This document shows positions 1 to 7,535 of a stretch of DNA of 41,558 nucleotides, piece after piece. The DNA is from Promethearchaeota archaeon (GTDB lineage: Archaea; Asgardarchaeota; Lokiarchaeia; Sigyniarchaeales; SOKP01): positions 1 through 41,558 of the forward strand of contig JAHPYZ010000041.1 of assembly GCA_019058425.1 (NCBI GenBank), read 5' to 3'. Numbering within the stretch: the stretch's first letter is position 1; every line of letters begins with the position of its first letter. A model generated the notes under the pieces. It made no database searches and was not told where the DNA came from. It saw only the letters and a list, made by a program, of their open reading frames with translations. Both the position numbers and the translations under genes were made by a program.

Positions 1-146
1 CCATTGAACTTCAATGTTTTAAACTATATATTATCAAATTTCATTATTTAAATTAGTTTAAGGCAAATTAAGCTTATTTTTAATTTTAACCTTAAAATGA
101 AATCAACTTTTAGAAAACTCAATAATTCCTAAAGAGAAGGATAAAA
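1..146. other. AT-rich leader region without a gene
   Basis: No open frame or RNA structure is evident here. It lies upstream of the first TIGR04076-type gene and probably contains that array's promoter. The base composition is so AT-rich that no single TATA box can be chosen with confidence. An AGAAGG stretch just before position 141 can serve as the ribosome binding site for the TTG start at 147. Confidence 0.4.
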
Positions 147-455
147 TTGACAAAAATAAAAATTACAGTAATGAAACGATTTAGTCCTGAAGATGTTTTT
201 GGGCATGAATATAAAACTCCCACAGGTATAGTAGTTGAGAAATGCGATTTTGAAGATGGTCAAGAATGGATTAGTGAAAGTAGAGAAATGCCAGAGGGAT
301 TTTGTTGGTGGGCATGGGCAGATTTAACTCGTAGTGTAAATATATTACGATTTGGTGGTAATTATAAGCATTGGGCAGAGGATGGTATAATATATGATAC
401 TTGCAGTGACGGAGTAAGACCAGTTTGTTTTAAAATAGAAAGAATAGATGATTAA
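147..455 (+). CDS. TIGR04076 family protein, copy 1 of 4
   Basis: A 102-residue soluble protein that I recognise as a TIGR04076-type protein. The family has no established function. The hallmark layout is visible: a beta-rich N-terminus (KITVMKRFSPEDVFGHEY), a central GFCWWAWADL segment, FGGNY, and a C-terminal CSDGVRPVCFKIERI block. The start is TTG, preceded by AGAAGG at a normal distance, and the next copies begin with the same MTKVKIT pattern, which supports it. It is the first of four head-to-tail paralogues. The next gene follows after about ten bases, so the first three are probably co-transcribed. The conserved cysteines in the central and C-terminal blocks could bind a metal or act in redox chemistry, but this is inference. 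Confidence 0.85.
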   Translation: MTKIKITVMKRFSPEDVFGHEYKTPTGIVVEKCDFEDGQEWISESREMPEGFCWWAWADLTRSVNILRFGGNYKHWAEDGIIYDTCSDGVRPVCFKIERIDD

Positions 456-465
456 GGTGATAATT

Positions 466-774
466 GTGACAAAAGTAAAAATTACAATAATTAAGAAATT
501 TAGTCCTGAAGATGTTTTAGGACATGAGTATAAAAATCCTGCTGGAAAAAAAGTTAATAAATGTCCCTTAAAAGAAGGACAAGAATGGATAATTGATAGT
601 GGAGCAATGCCAGACGATTTTTGTACAGGAGCTTGGTTAGATATATCTCGTAGTTTATATGTTTTACGTTTTGGTGGTACATTTAAGGATTTTTGGGAAG
701 AAGGGGTAAGTTATAATGCTTGTTCTGATGGAATAAGACCTGTTTGTTTTAAATTAGAGAGAATAGAAGAATGA
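466..774 (+). CDS. TIGR04076 family protein, copy 2 of 4
   Basis: A second paralogue of 102 residues, with the same blocks as copy 1 (KFSPEDVLGHEYKNPAG, FCTGAWLDISRS, FGGTF, CSDGIRPVCFKLERIEE). A longer frame opens at an ATG at 448 inside copy 1. The GTG at 466 is the better start because AAGGTGA lies at 454-460 and the resulting N-terminus (MTKVKITII) aligns exactly with the other copies. It sits about ten bases after copy 1 and about ten bases before copy 3. Function is unknown. The central GFC motif reads DFC here, so this copy has drifted. Confidence 0.83.
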   Translation: MTKVKITIIKKFSPEDVLGHEYKNPAGKKVNKCPLKEGQEWIIDSGAMPDDFCTGAWLDISRSLYVLRFGGTFKDFWEEGVSYNACSDGIRPVCFKLERIEE

Positions 775-784
775 TGTGAAAGAA

Positions 785-1096
785 TTGTCAAGAGTTAAAA
801 TTACTATAATCAAAAAGTTTAGTCCTATTGATGTATTCGGTCATGAAGTTTTCTCCACATCAGGTACCAAGATCACAACCTGTGGTGCATTTGAAGAAGG
901 TCAAGAATTCATAGTTAAACATATCGAAAAAATGCCAGAAGGATTTTGTGGCTGGGCTTGGCGCGATATTTATAAAGATTTGTCTGTACTTTATTTTGAT
1001 GGAAATTTTTATGGCCATGAGGAGGGAGTTCAACATGTCTCTTGCTCAGACGGACGTAAACCTGTTTGTTTCAAATTAGAGAGAATTTCCGACTAA
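785..1096 (+). CDS. TIGR04076 family protein, copy 3 of 4
   Basis: The third paralogue, 103 residues when started at the TTG at 785, which gives the family N-terminus MSRVKITIIKKFSP. A GTG at 776 would add three residues and cannot be excluded. The conserved segments are GFCGWAWRDIYKD, FDGNFYGHEEGV and CSDGRKPVCFKLERI. It is the most divergent copy in the N-terminal half (VFSTSGTKITTCGAFEEG) and has an extra cysteine there. Base use is slightly less AT-rich than in its neighbours. It follows copy 2 closely and is probably read from the same transcript. No function is established for the family. Confidence 0.83.
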   Translation: MSRVKITIIKKFSPIDVFGHEVFSTSGTKITTCGAFEEGQEFIVKHIEKMPEGFCGWAWRDIYKDLSVLYFDGNFYGHEEGVQHVSCSDGRKPVCFKLERISD

Positions 1097-1155
1097 GTAT
1101 TTTATTAAACTGAAATAAATTGAGAAAAACATTAAATTAAGCGAGATATAAAAAT

Positions 1156-1467
1156 ATGAGTAAAGTAAAAATCACTGTAGTAAAACAATTTAGTCCAGAG
1201 GATGTGCTTGGACATGAATTTAAAAAACCTGATGGAGAGCCAATTATGAAATGTGGTATAAAAGAAGGTCTTGAATTCATAGTAGATGAAACAGGTAACA
1301 TGCCTGAAGGTTTCTGTCACCATGCTTGGTTTGGATTATATAAAAATATTCAAATTTTACAGTATGGAGGTGGATTTCCTACTTGGACAGGGGATGATAT
1401 GATATATACTGCTTGTCCAGATGGTATTCGCCCAGTTTGTTTTAAATTAGAAAGAATTTCTGAATAA
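1156..1467 (+). CDS. TIGR04076 family protein, copy 4 of 4
   Basis: The fourth paralogue, 103 residues, and the only copy with an ATG start. It is separated from copy 3 by about 60 bases, so it may have its own promoter. Blocks: KQFSPEDVLGHEFKKPDG, MPEGFCHHAWFGLYK, YGGGFP, CPDGIRPVCFKLERISE. The tryptophan normally following GFC is replaced (HHAW), which together with the changes in copies 2 and 3 suggests the four proteins are not simple dosage copies. The C-terminal CxDGxRPVCFKLERI block is the most strongly kept part of all four. Function unknown. Confidence 0.83.
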   Translation: MSKVKITVVKQFSPEDVLGHEFKKPDGEPIMKCGIKEGLEFIVDETGNMPEGFCHHAWFGLYKNIQILQYGGGFPTWTGDDMIYTACPDGIRPVCFKLERISE

Positions 1468-1496
1468 AAATTAGGAAAAAAAATAACATTATAGTG

Positions 1497-2351
1497 ATGA
1501 ATATGGAAATTAAAAAGTTAGATTTTGAGACTATATATTTTGACTTATATGAATTAAGCCCGGGAATTTATGCCGCAATAACCGCTGAAAGATTTCCTTC
1601 TTCAAATGCTGGTTTTTTTGATCTTGGTAATTATTCGATTATCTTTGATACTCTTATGGATCCTTTTTCTACTGATGACTTAATTAAAGCTTCAAAACAA
1701 TTTACAAATAAAGAACCGTCATTTGTGATAAATAGCCATTATCATACGGATCATTTATTTGGTAATCGCAAATTTCCTTTAGAAACTCCCATTATTTGTT
1801 GCTCTGAAACCTTATCAACATTTCAAGAAAATTTAGATGATACTCTTCAACGCTGGAAAGGAATCGCGAAACAAGAATTGGAACGAACAAATGAAATAAT
1901 CAAAGAAGAAACTGAACCGACTAAGATTCTTGAGTATAACAATGATATAAAAACATATAGTGAAATCCTTGAGGATTCCTTTAGTTTGAGACCTCCAGAT
2001 TTCATAATAGATGGCTCTTTTATAATTGAAGGAACAGAGAATAAAGTTCAGGTAATTTATATTGGAGATGCTCACACTCCTGGAGATATGGTTGCATATT
2101 TTGAAAAAGAAAAAATAGTTTTTATGGGAGATTTGTTATTTGAGGAAACAGATCCTAATTGGTATACTACCACTGATCCTGCGCCTAGACCTACTAATCC
2201 TCAACGACTCTGTGATACTCTAATTGAGTATATGGAAAAGGACATTGATATATATATCCCTGGACATGGAAAGATCTGCTCGAAAAAGATCCTTAAAGAA
2301 AATGCTGAATTTTTCGAAGAATACTTCATTAAAAAAGAAGCATCAAAATAA
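1497..2351 (+). CDS. MBL-fold metallo-hydrolase
   Basis: A 284-residue metallo-beta-lactamase-fold hydrolase. The zinc-binding signature is complete: NSHYHTDHLFGN around residue 80 (His81, His83, Asp85, His86), a later GDAHTPGD histidine, FMGDLLFEE (bridging aspartate) and IYIPGHGK (last histidine). Two metal ions and a hydrolytic role are therefore expected. The substrate cannot be told; the family ranges from glyoxalase II to lactonases. An insertion rich in Glu, Lys and Asn (about residues 100-160) between the first two metal motifs probably forms a helical lid. GTG at 1494, ATG at 1497 and ATG at 1503 are all possible starts, with no clear ribosome binding site; I chose 1497. A T-rich run follows the stop. 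Confidence 0.85.
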   Translation: MNMEIKKLDFETIYFDLYELSPGIYAAITAERFPSSNAGFFDLGNYSIIFDTLMDPFSTDDLIKASKQFTNKEPSFVINSHYHTDHLFGNRKFPLETPIICCSETLSTFQENLDDTLQRWKGIAKQELERTNEIIKEETEPTKILEYNNDIKTYSEILEDSFSLRPPDFIIDGSFIIEGTENKVQVIYIGDAHTPGDMVAYFEKEKIVFMGDLLFEETDPNWYTTTDPAPRPTNPQRLCDTLIEYMEKDIDIYIPGHGKICSKKILKENAEFFEEYFIKKEASK

Positions 2352-2552
2352 GTAGTATAGATTTAGTAAGAAATTTTTTTTTACATTAAAGTCAAAGCAT
2401 TGCGTAATTCCATTTATTCACATGAAAAATCGGATATACAATGCTTATTATATAAAAACCTTTGGTTTCCTCACAGTTTAAATATATACAATTTATAAAA
2501 TGATTAAATTTATATTAATATTCTAAAATTAGTAAATAATAATGTGTTTATA

Positions 2553-2792
2553 ATGGAAACTAAAGAGATTTATAAAACAATTCAAAACATTTTTCAACCC
2601 ACAGAACAACCTCATTTTCCTGATATCTCAAGATTACTTACTCCGTTTGCGAATATTGGTGAAATTGAAAAACCTCTATTTCTTTATGAGGGAACTGAGG
2701 AAATTCCTTTTAGTGAAAGACACCCTGAATATCAAAAAATCTTTATTAATGAGTTTTTAACAATAAGTAAAATTCAACTCGAAAATTATTGA
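2553..2792 (+). CDS. small protein, local three-member family, copy 1
   Basis: A 79-residue protein with no family I recognise. Its second half (DISRLLTPFANI, then LYEGTEEIPFSERHPEY, then INEFL) aligns by eye with the two small genes downstream at 2913 and 3318, so the three form a local paralogue set. The ATG at 2553 was preferred to a GTG at 2544. There is no signal peptide or membrane segment. The C-terminal region is acidic and amphipathic, and the repeated PEYQKI-x-x-NEFL ending may be a helix that binds a partner. The N-terminal parts of the three proteins do not match well, suggesting a conserved C-terminal module on variable heads. Confidence 0.6.
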   Translation: METKEIYKTIQNIFQPTEQPHFPDISRLLTPFANIGEIEKPLFLYEGTEEIPFSERHPEYQKIFINEFLTISKIQLENY

Positions 2793-2912
2793 GTAGAATT
2801 AGTAATTCAATAAATTAAAAATCAGGATCATAATAAGCTTTCTTCTTCTTGAAAAATTCGCTTTCTTTTTATATTTTCATAAAGATAATCAATAAAAGAG
2901 ACTAAAATTGAA

Positions 2913-3227
2913 TTGTTTATAGATTCACAATTAATTGAAGAAAAAGTTGAAGATCTTTTAAATCATATTCTCAAACAAAGACCTTCTTATAATAGGAAGA
3001 AACTCCAACGAGGAAAGTTTTCTTTATTATCAAAGCTTGTAGCAGAATTGTTTAAAAGCAAGAATTCAAAAATTAGTTTTAATAACATTTCAAGTTTAAT
3101 AATTTTAATTCTAAACATTTGTAATGAAAAATTTAGATTAGATAATTATTCTAATACAGAAAATAACTCTCTTAACACTTTCAAACCAGAATATAAGCAT
3201 ATTTTGAAGGATGAATTTCTGAAATAA
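2913..3227 (+). CDS. small protein, local three-member family, copy 2
   Basis: A 104-residue lysine- and asparagine-rich protein starting with TTG. No ribosome binding site fixes the start, so the N-terminus is uncertain. Its end, FNNISSLIILILNI through FKPEYKHILKDEFLK, aligns with the ends of the flanking small genes (DISxLIxPF, then PEYxxILxxEFL). The N-terminal half is basic (RPSYNRKKLQRGK) and differs from both siblings. There is no known domain. It is the most diverged member: the YxGxExIPF block of the siblings is reduced to YSNTENNSLN. It is real if the paralogy holds; otherwise it could be a decaying copy. Confidence 0.5.
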   Translation: MFIDSQLIEEKVEDLLNHILKQRPSYNRKKLQRGKFSLLSKLVAELFKSKNSKISFNNISSLIILILNICNEKFRLDNYSNTENNSLNTFKPEYKHILKDEFLK

Positions 3228-3264
3228 TGAGTACAATCTAAGGATTAATCACTAATTTTGTCGG

Positions 3265-3283
3265 GTCTTTTAATTTAAAAGAC
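3265..3283. repeat. short inverted repeat between small paralogues
   Basis: A near-perfect palindrome with arms GTCTTTTA and TAAAAGAC around a three-base centre. It lies between the stop of copy 2 and the start of copy 3 of the small-protein family. It could be a weak hairpin or an operator for the gene at 3318. No T-tract follows it on the plus strand, so it is not a typical intrinsic terminator. Confidence 0.35.
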
Positions 3284-3317
3284 TAAACTTTCATTGTAAT
3301 GTTAATAAGGAGTCAAT

Positions 3318-3557
3318 GTGAGATATAAGATGGGGTTAGAGGTAATAAATAGTAAAATTCAAATTATTAATAATGATATAGATGTTTTTAAGGAGTCTTT
3401 TAATATTTCAGATCTAATAATCCCTTTCTCTGTTATATTCAAAAAAGAAATTTCACCAGATATTTACTCTGGAGAAGAGTCAATACCTTTTAAAGAGAAA
3501 GTCTCAGAATTTCAACAAATACTTGTGTCTGAATTTTTAATGGCTAATAAAGAGTAA
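3318..3557 (+). CDS. small protein, local three-member family, copy 3
   Basis: A 79-residue protein with no recognised domain. Its segment NISDLIIPFSVIFK, followed by IYSGEESIPFKEKVSEFQ and SEFL, matches copy 1 across about 45 residues, with the same spacing of the IPF-E and Fxxxxx-EFL elements. The frame opens at a GTG at 3318 after AAGGAG at about 3307-3312, a good ribosome binding site. A second start, at the ATG in MGLEVI, would also be possible. No signal or transmembrane segment is present. Function unknown. Confidence 0.6.
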   Translation: MRYKMGLEVINSKIQIINNDIDVFKESFNISDLIIPFSVIFKKEISPDIYSGEESIPFKEKVSEFQQILVSEFLMANKE

Positions 3558-3674
3558 TAAATAATAAAGAATTTTATTTCCTTTAATTTTGAATGGATAT
3601 ACAAATTTTATATATCTAGAAGTATAAAATATAATCCATACATCTTTAGAATTCATTTAAAAAAATGAAAAATT

Positions 3675-4310
3675 ATGGAAAATTTAGATAAAATATTCAA
3701 AAAAGTTCATGCAAGTTATTTTGGTATTCTTGGAGTGGTAATTTTTCTTATAGGTGTCATTCCTGCAATTTCAGTTCAAAATAATTTCAGTTTTTTAACA
3801 ACGTTTGTTAGTGATTTAGCGGTACCAGGGTGGAATGACTTAGCAATTTACTTCAGTATCTTTTGGTTTATCACAGGGCTTTTTATGGTACTCTTCATAT
3901 TAGGATTTACTCAGTTTTTGCAAAGTAAGGGTGCCTCTACAAAAAGTACCAATATAGCTTGTATTTTAGGAGTTATCTCTGCTATTGGAATTTTAATGTT
4001 AGCATTATTTAATACTAGAGATGCTGATCTTTTACATGACATTGCACAATACGTTTTCTTCTTCCCAGGCATATTATACTTATTCAGTTATGCCTATCTT
4101 GAAAATAAGCTCTCAGAATTCCCACTATGGCAAGCTCTATTCAATTTAATCGTAGTATTTTTCTTTATCCTGTACTTTGTACTCTTTTTTATTAACAAAA
4201 TAGATGAAACATTATTAGTTGAAGCAAAAGTTGTAGCAGAGTGGTTATTTCTTTTTGGAAACTTGTTTTGGTTTGTAGAAACAGGACTCTTTATCTTAAA
4301 AAATAAATAA
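3675..4310 (+). CDS. DUF998-like multi-pass membrane protein
   Basis: A 211-residue protein made almost entirely of hydrophobic helices; about six membrane segments can be seen (roughly residues 13-32, 55-80, 95-115, 125-143, 150-173 and 188-208). The overall pattern, with a first loop containing PAISVQNNFSFLT and a short soluble start, resembles DUF998 (DUF998 domain) proteins, a family of integral membrane proteins without known function. The ATG start lies in a gene-free AT-rich stretch and the gene stands alone. It is followed by the convergent zinc-ribbon gene, with T-rich DNA between them that could terminate both. The family call is by pattern only. Confidence 0.6.
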   Translation: MENLDKIFKKVHASYFGILGVVIFLIGVIPAISVQNNFSFLTTFVSDLAVPGWNDLAIYFSIFWFITGLFMVLFILGFTQFLQSKGASTKSTNIACILGVISAIGILMLALFNTRDADLLHDIAQYVFFFPGILYLFSYAYLENKLSEFPLWQALFNLIVVFFFILYFVLFFINKIDETLLVEAKVVAEWLFLFGNLFWFVETGLFILKNK

Positions 4311-4338
4311 ATTTCAATTTTTTTTATTTTTATGTTCC

Positions 4339-4656
4339 TTAGTATTTTCCTAAAGATAATACCTTATTTGGAAATAGAAAAACGTTTTGACACATTGGAC
4401 ATGCATTATATTTTTGAAGCCAATTTGAAACACATACCGAATGATACATACTTCCACAATATGAACATTTGATTGTTTTATGCGTAGTAGGATCAACATT
4501 TCTATGGCAAATTGTACATTGGACTTTCTTTATCATATTTTTCTTATCTTGTTTTAATTTTTTGCCACAATAAGTACAGAAATTTGGCATTTCTTTAGTA
4601 GATCTAACCAATCTCTTCCCACAATAAGGACAAAAATTATAGATTCTTTCAGGCAA
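4339..4656 (-). CDS. double zinc-ribbon plus RING-like protein
   Basis: A 105-residue cysteine-rich protein. Two short zinc-ribbon knuckle motifs come first (C9PYCGKRL and C27TYCGKKL, each Cys-x2-Cys). Then follows a C4HC3 cross-brace pattern: Cys47-x2-Cys50, Cys64-x2-Cys67, His72-x2-Cys75, Cys86-x2-Cys89. The stretch HSVCVSNWLQKYNACPMC carries the Trp and Pro typical of RING domains that bind ubiquitin-conjugating enzymes; the spacing recalls the RING of eukaryotic Ltn1 and FANCL. Such small RING-like proteins are known from Asgard archaea with ubiquitin systems, so an E3-like role is plausible, but no ubiquitin, E1 or E2 gene is in this window. The start is TTG, with AAAAG upstream and a stop just before in frame. 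A PHD finger is the main alternative. Confidence 0.7.
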   Translation of the reverse strand: MPERIYNFCPYCGKRLVRSTKEMPNFCTYCGKKLKQDKKNMIKKVQCTICHRNVDPTTHKTIKCSYCGSMYHSVCVSNWLQKYNACPMCQNVFLFPNKVLSLGKY

Positions 4657-4761
4657 ATTCTTTTCACTACCAAAAGGGTTTTATTTCTAATTAAGTAAAA
4701 ATTCAAGTAATAGAAAAATGATCTCTAGACCATTTTTTAATTGAAAAAAAGAGCTTAATTT

Positions 4762-5550
4762 TTATTTATGTTTTTGGATAAATTCTTTTAGTGGTGTAGT
4801 ATACTCCTCTCTAAATGAGAATATATTATTATGACCTGCTCCTTCAATCAATACTAATTTTTTATCAACATCCTCTGGAATGCATTCATAGATCAATTTT
4901 CCCTCATCAAAAGGAATGATCCAATCTTGAGTACCATGAATAACTAATACTGGCTTTTTAAATCTTATTATTCTTGTATCATTTGAAAATTCCTTCAATC
5001 CTTCTGGTGTAATACCAGGACCACTTACTCTAAATAGTCTTGTCATCATGTTGTATGTACTTGCAAATCCACTTTCAAAAATAGTGCCTTTTAAACTATG
5101 TGGGTTATTTGCTCCAATTTCAGAGGCACATACACTCCCAAGTGAGCGTCCTAATAGAAAAAGAGAGTCCTCTATACCATTCTCATTTATCCATTCATAA
5201 AATTTATTATAAATAGGTAACGCATCAGAAATAAGACTACTATATATTGGTTTTCCTGTACTAAATCCATACCCCCTAAAATCCACTACTGCTAAATTTA
5301 CTCCACAATCAAAAAAGAAATCCAAAAAATATTGGTAATCTGCAGCAATTTCACCATTTCCATGAAATAATAAAATGGTTGGGAACGTAGCATTATTTAA
5401 ATAGAAAAACCCTCCAATTATTAAGTCTTTATTTATTTCAAATTTTAGGATTTTAATATTTGGTCCCAAATTAGCAGGGATGGGGACTTTTCGAGGATAA
5501 AAAACAATATTAGAAACCGCTGGATTATCAATAAAAGATTTTTTCACCAT
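4762..5550 (-). CDS. alpha/beta hydrolase
   Basis: A 262-residue alpha/beta-hydrolase-fold enzyme. The oxyanion element FHGNGE (about residue 62), the nucleophile elbow GRSLGS (Ser136), the acid HGTQDW (Asp209) and the final histidine GAGHNN (His240) are all in place and in order, so the catalytic triad is complete. The sequence resembles the serine-aminopeptidase/BAAT-like hydrolases often annotated as YqkD/FrsA-type. No signal peptide is present, so it is cytoplasmic. Ester, thioester or peptide substrates are all possible. The ATG start is clear. It is a single gene, convergent with nothing and separated by about 160 bases from the divergent gene at 5710. Confidence 0.85.
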   Translation of the reverse strand: MVKKSFIDNPAVSNIVFYPRKVPIPANLGPNIKILKFEINKDLIIGGFFYLNNATFPTILLFHGNGEIAADYQYFLDFFFDCGVNLAVVDFRGYGFSTGKPIYSSLISDALPIYNKFYEWINENGIEDSLFLLGRSLGSVCASEIGANNPHSLKGTIFESGFASTYNMMTRLFRVSGPGITPEGLKEFSNDTRIIRFKKPVLVIHGTQDWIIPFDEGKLIYECIPEDVDKKLVLIEGAGHNNIFSFREEYTTPLKEFIQKHK

Positions 5551-5709
5551 AATAGAAAACCTCTTGTATGCTTTTAAAAAATTCCTTAATTACTTATAAT
5601 CTTTTGGTGATTGTTTTTGACAAAAATGAAAATCCTTAAATAAAATTAAACTATGAATTAAATTACACGAAATCTAATCCTTAAAATTTAAAAGAGGTAA
5701 TCATAAGTT

Positions 5710-6021
5710 ATGGGTGTTGTAATGGTAACTACATGGTACCCTAGCCATAAAGGCTTGGACGTTGGCAAGTTGTATTTAAAGCAACCAAGAGAGGTACCAT
5801 TTGTTACAAAATGGCGTGTTTTTAATACTCCCGGAGGAATCAATGGTATGAAACAATATCATTTAATATATACAGAAAGAGGAAAATTAGAAGATGCAAC
5901 CATGGAACTATGGAAGTATTTTACTCCATTTGTTATGCAAATAGAAGGTTATAATATGACAGTTGAAATTCTTTTAGGAGTATCAGACACTTATAAAATG
6001 GCAGGAATGAAATGGGAATAA
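5710..6021 (+). CDS. conserved-looking small protein of unknown function
   Basis: A 103-residue soluble protein that I cannot place in a named family. It begins MGVVMVTTWYPSHK; the second ATG, four codons in, is also a possible start. AAGAGG lies about a dozen bases upstream. The predicted structure alternates strands and helices (TKWRVFNTPGG, KQYHLIYTE, EDATMELWKYFTPF, TVEILLGV), compatible with a ferredoxin-like alpha/beta barrel dimer similar to small DUF3303-type proteins, but that is a guess. It lies divergent to the hydrolase and convergent with the rhodanese gene, with an 11-T run after the stop. Confidence 0.6.
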   Translation: MGVVMVTTWYPSHKGLDVGKLYLKQPREVPFVTKWRVFNTPGGINGMKQYHLIYTERGKLEDATMELWKYFTPFVMQIEGYNMTVEILLGVSDTYKMAGMKWE

Positions 6022-6041
6022 GATCTTTATTCATGTAAATT

Positions 6042-6058
6042 CTTTTTTTTTTTATTTT
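6042..6058 (+). terminator. T-tract terminator
   Basis: An uninterrupted run of eleven T follows the stop codon of the gene ending at 6021 by about 20 bases. Archaeal RNA polymerase often stops on such runs. No hairpin precedes it. Confidence 0.5.
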
Positions 6059-6068
6059 AAGAGTGTTT

Positions 6069-6608
6069 TTATTTTCTATTTCTGAGAATTTTTTTTTTAA
6101 AACACAGAATAATAAATAAAATTGTACTTAGGAAAGCTAATGAAATAACTATTGTATTAAAATTAATATTTGGCTGCCCATCGGTACAAACAGGATAATC
6201 CTCAGCAATCCATGCATTTATTCCCCCAAGCATATTATAAATCTTATTAAAATTGTGATTATCGACAAGATTTTGGCTTGCTATAACACTTCTACTTCCG
6301 GACCTACAGTAAACAATAATCTCAGTATCCTTGTATGGTTCAAGCTCGCTAATTCTCGTCTCAATATGTATAACTGGTATTAAAATTGCATTACACAAAT
6401 GATTTTCATCATACTCCCATTGTTCTCTTACATCAAGTATAACCAAGTCTGGATATAGAGTATGATTATTTATCATATTATAAGCTGTTTACGCCGAAAT
6501 ATCTATGACAGTTTGAGCTTTGACATTAATTGCAGGTATCAAAATCAAAGCAGGCGATGAAAAGATCAAAAAAAAGAAAATTATAAGCTTTTTAGATTTA
6601 GAGATCAT
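6069..6608 (-). pseudogene. exported rhodanese-like protein, interrupted by an in-frame TAA
   Basis: The intact part (6069-6476) encodes a rhodanese domain with the complete active-site loop YCRSGSRS (catalytic Cys), LDVREQWEY and GGINAW, then a C-terminal membrane helix and a basic tail. Reading upstream in the same frame to an ATG at 6608 gives a signal-peptide-like start (MISKSKKLIIFFFLIFSS then PALILIPAINVKAQ), then VIDISA, a TAA at 6489-6491, and TAYNMIN joining the domain. The frame is continuous except for this one stop, so the ancestral product was a membrane-anchored, extracytoplasmic sulfurtransferase of about 179 residues. An ATG at 6476 could still yield a leaderless domain with its C-terminal anchor. 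It may be a young nonsense mutation, a sequencing error or a read-through site. Confidence 0.75.
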
Positions 6609-6636
6609 CTGAAAGCACACTTAAAATCATAAACAA

Positions 6637-7383
6637 TTATTTTGACTTTCCTTGAGCTGCAACAGCCTCAATTGCTTTAGCAATTTCTTCGGCGTCCCCA
6701 AGATAATAATGAGTAATTGGCTTCAAATTATCATCTAACTCATATATTAAAGGTACTCCTGTAGGGATATTCAATTTAACTACTTCTTCATCGGGCATAT
6801 TATCAAGATACTTAACAAGTGCCCTTAGACTATTTCCATGAGCTGAAATCAAGACCCTCTTGCCTGACTTTATAGTAGGGGTAATGGTTTCATGCCAATA
6901 AGGTAATACTCTTGCAACTGTATCTTTCAAACATTCAGTTAAAGGAAGCTCATCGACAGTTAAACCTTTATATTTATCCTCATTTCCAGGATATCTTGGA
7001 TCGCTTGTTTTTAGAGGAGGGGGTGGAATATCATAACTCCTTCTCCAGATAAGAACTTGTTCTTCCCCTACTTCAGCCGCCATTTTGGCTTTGTAAAAAC
7101 CTTGTAAAGCACCGTAATGCCTTTCATTTAATCGCCAAGAGCGGTATACCGGAATCCACATTAAGTCCATTTTTTCCAAAACAATCCAAAGAGTTCGAAT
7201 TCCTCTTTTAAGTACGGATGTATATGCAACATCAAAAGTATAACCTCCTTCCGTCAATAGTTTTGCTGCTTCTATCGCTTCTTGTTCTCCTTTTTCTGAA
7301 AGATCCACATCAGTCCAGCCAGTAAACCTATTTTCCTTATTCCATGTACTTTCTCCATGCCTTAAAAGTACTAATTTATACAT
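6637..7383 (-). CDS. gpmA: 2,3-bisphosphoglycerate-dependent phosphoglycerate mutase
   Basis: A 248-residue cofactor-dependent phosphoglycerate mutase, interconverting 3- and 2-phosphoglycerate in glycolysis and gluconeogenesis. The phospho-acceptor motif [10 protein letters not shown] (His9), the family segment [30 protein letters not shown] (catalytic Glu) and [15 protein letters not shown] (second catalytic His) are all present, and the length fits the usual 230-250. A GTG nine bases upstream would add MIK. I chose the ATG at 7383 because TGTGAT sits at normal distance and the product then starts [11 protein letters not shown] as in other members. Many archaea use the cofactor-independent enzyme, so a dPGM is probably an acquired bacterial-type gene. 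No other glycolytic gene is near. Confidence 0.95.
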   Translation of the reverse strand: MYKLVLLRHGESTWNKENRFTGWTDVDLSEKGEQEAIEAAKLLTEGGYTFDVAYTSVLKRGIRTLWIVLEKMDLMWIPVYRSWRLNERHYGALQGFYKAKMAAEVGEEQVLIWRRSYDIPPPPLKTSDPRYPGNEDKYKGLTVDELPLTECLKDTVARVLPYWHETITPTIKSGKRVLISAHGNSLRALVKYLDNMPDEEVVKLNIPTGVPLIYELDDNLKPITHYYLGDAEEIAKAIEAVAAQGKSK

Positions 7384-7535
7384 TTTAATCACATCTTGAA
7401 CTTGTTTTTAACACATTATTTGAATATTCTAAAACTTAATATATAAAGTCTTTCTCTAAAAAAAGCAATAAAAAAAAAGTAAAGTTAGAATTTCCTATTC
7501 TCTCCTTAACATCACTATAATTGATCGAAGTTCTT

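Noticed and set aside
1132-1323. Minus-strand open frame opposite TIGR04076 copy 4
   Set aside because: Fully inside a well-supported gene on the other strand, with low-complexity Phe/Tyr-rich product typical of a shadow frame.
6489-6491. Stop codon in the rhodanese gene as a selenocysteine or pyrrolysine site
   Set aside because: The codon is TAA; selenocysteine uses TGA and pyrrolysine TAG.
7170-7215. A GTTCGAATTCC string resembling the T-loop of a tRNA
   Set aside because: It lies within the phosphoglycerate mutase gene and no acceptor or anticodon stems can be formed around it.
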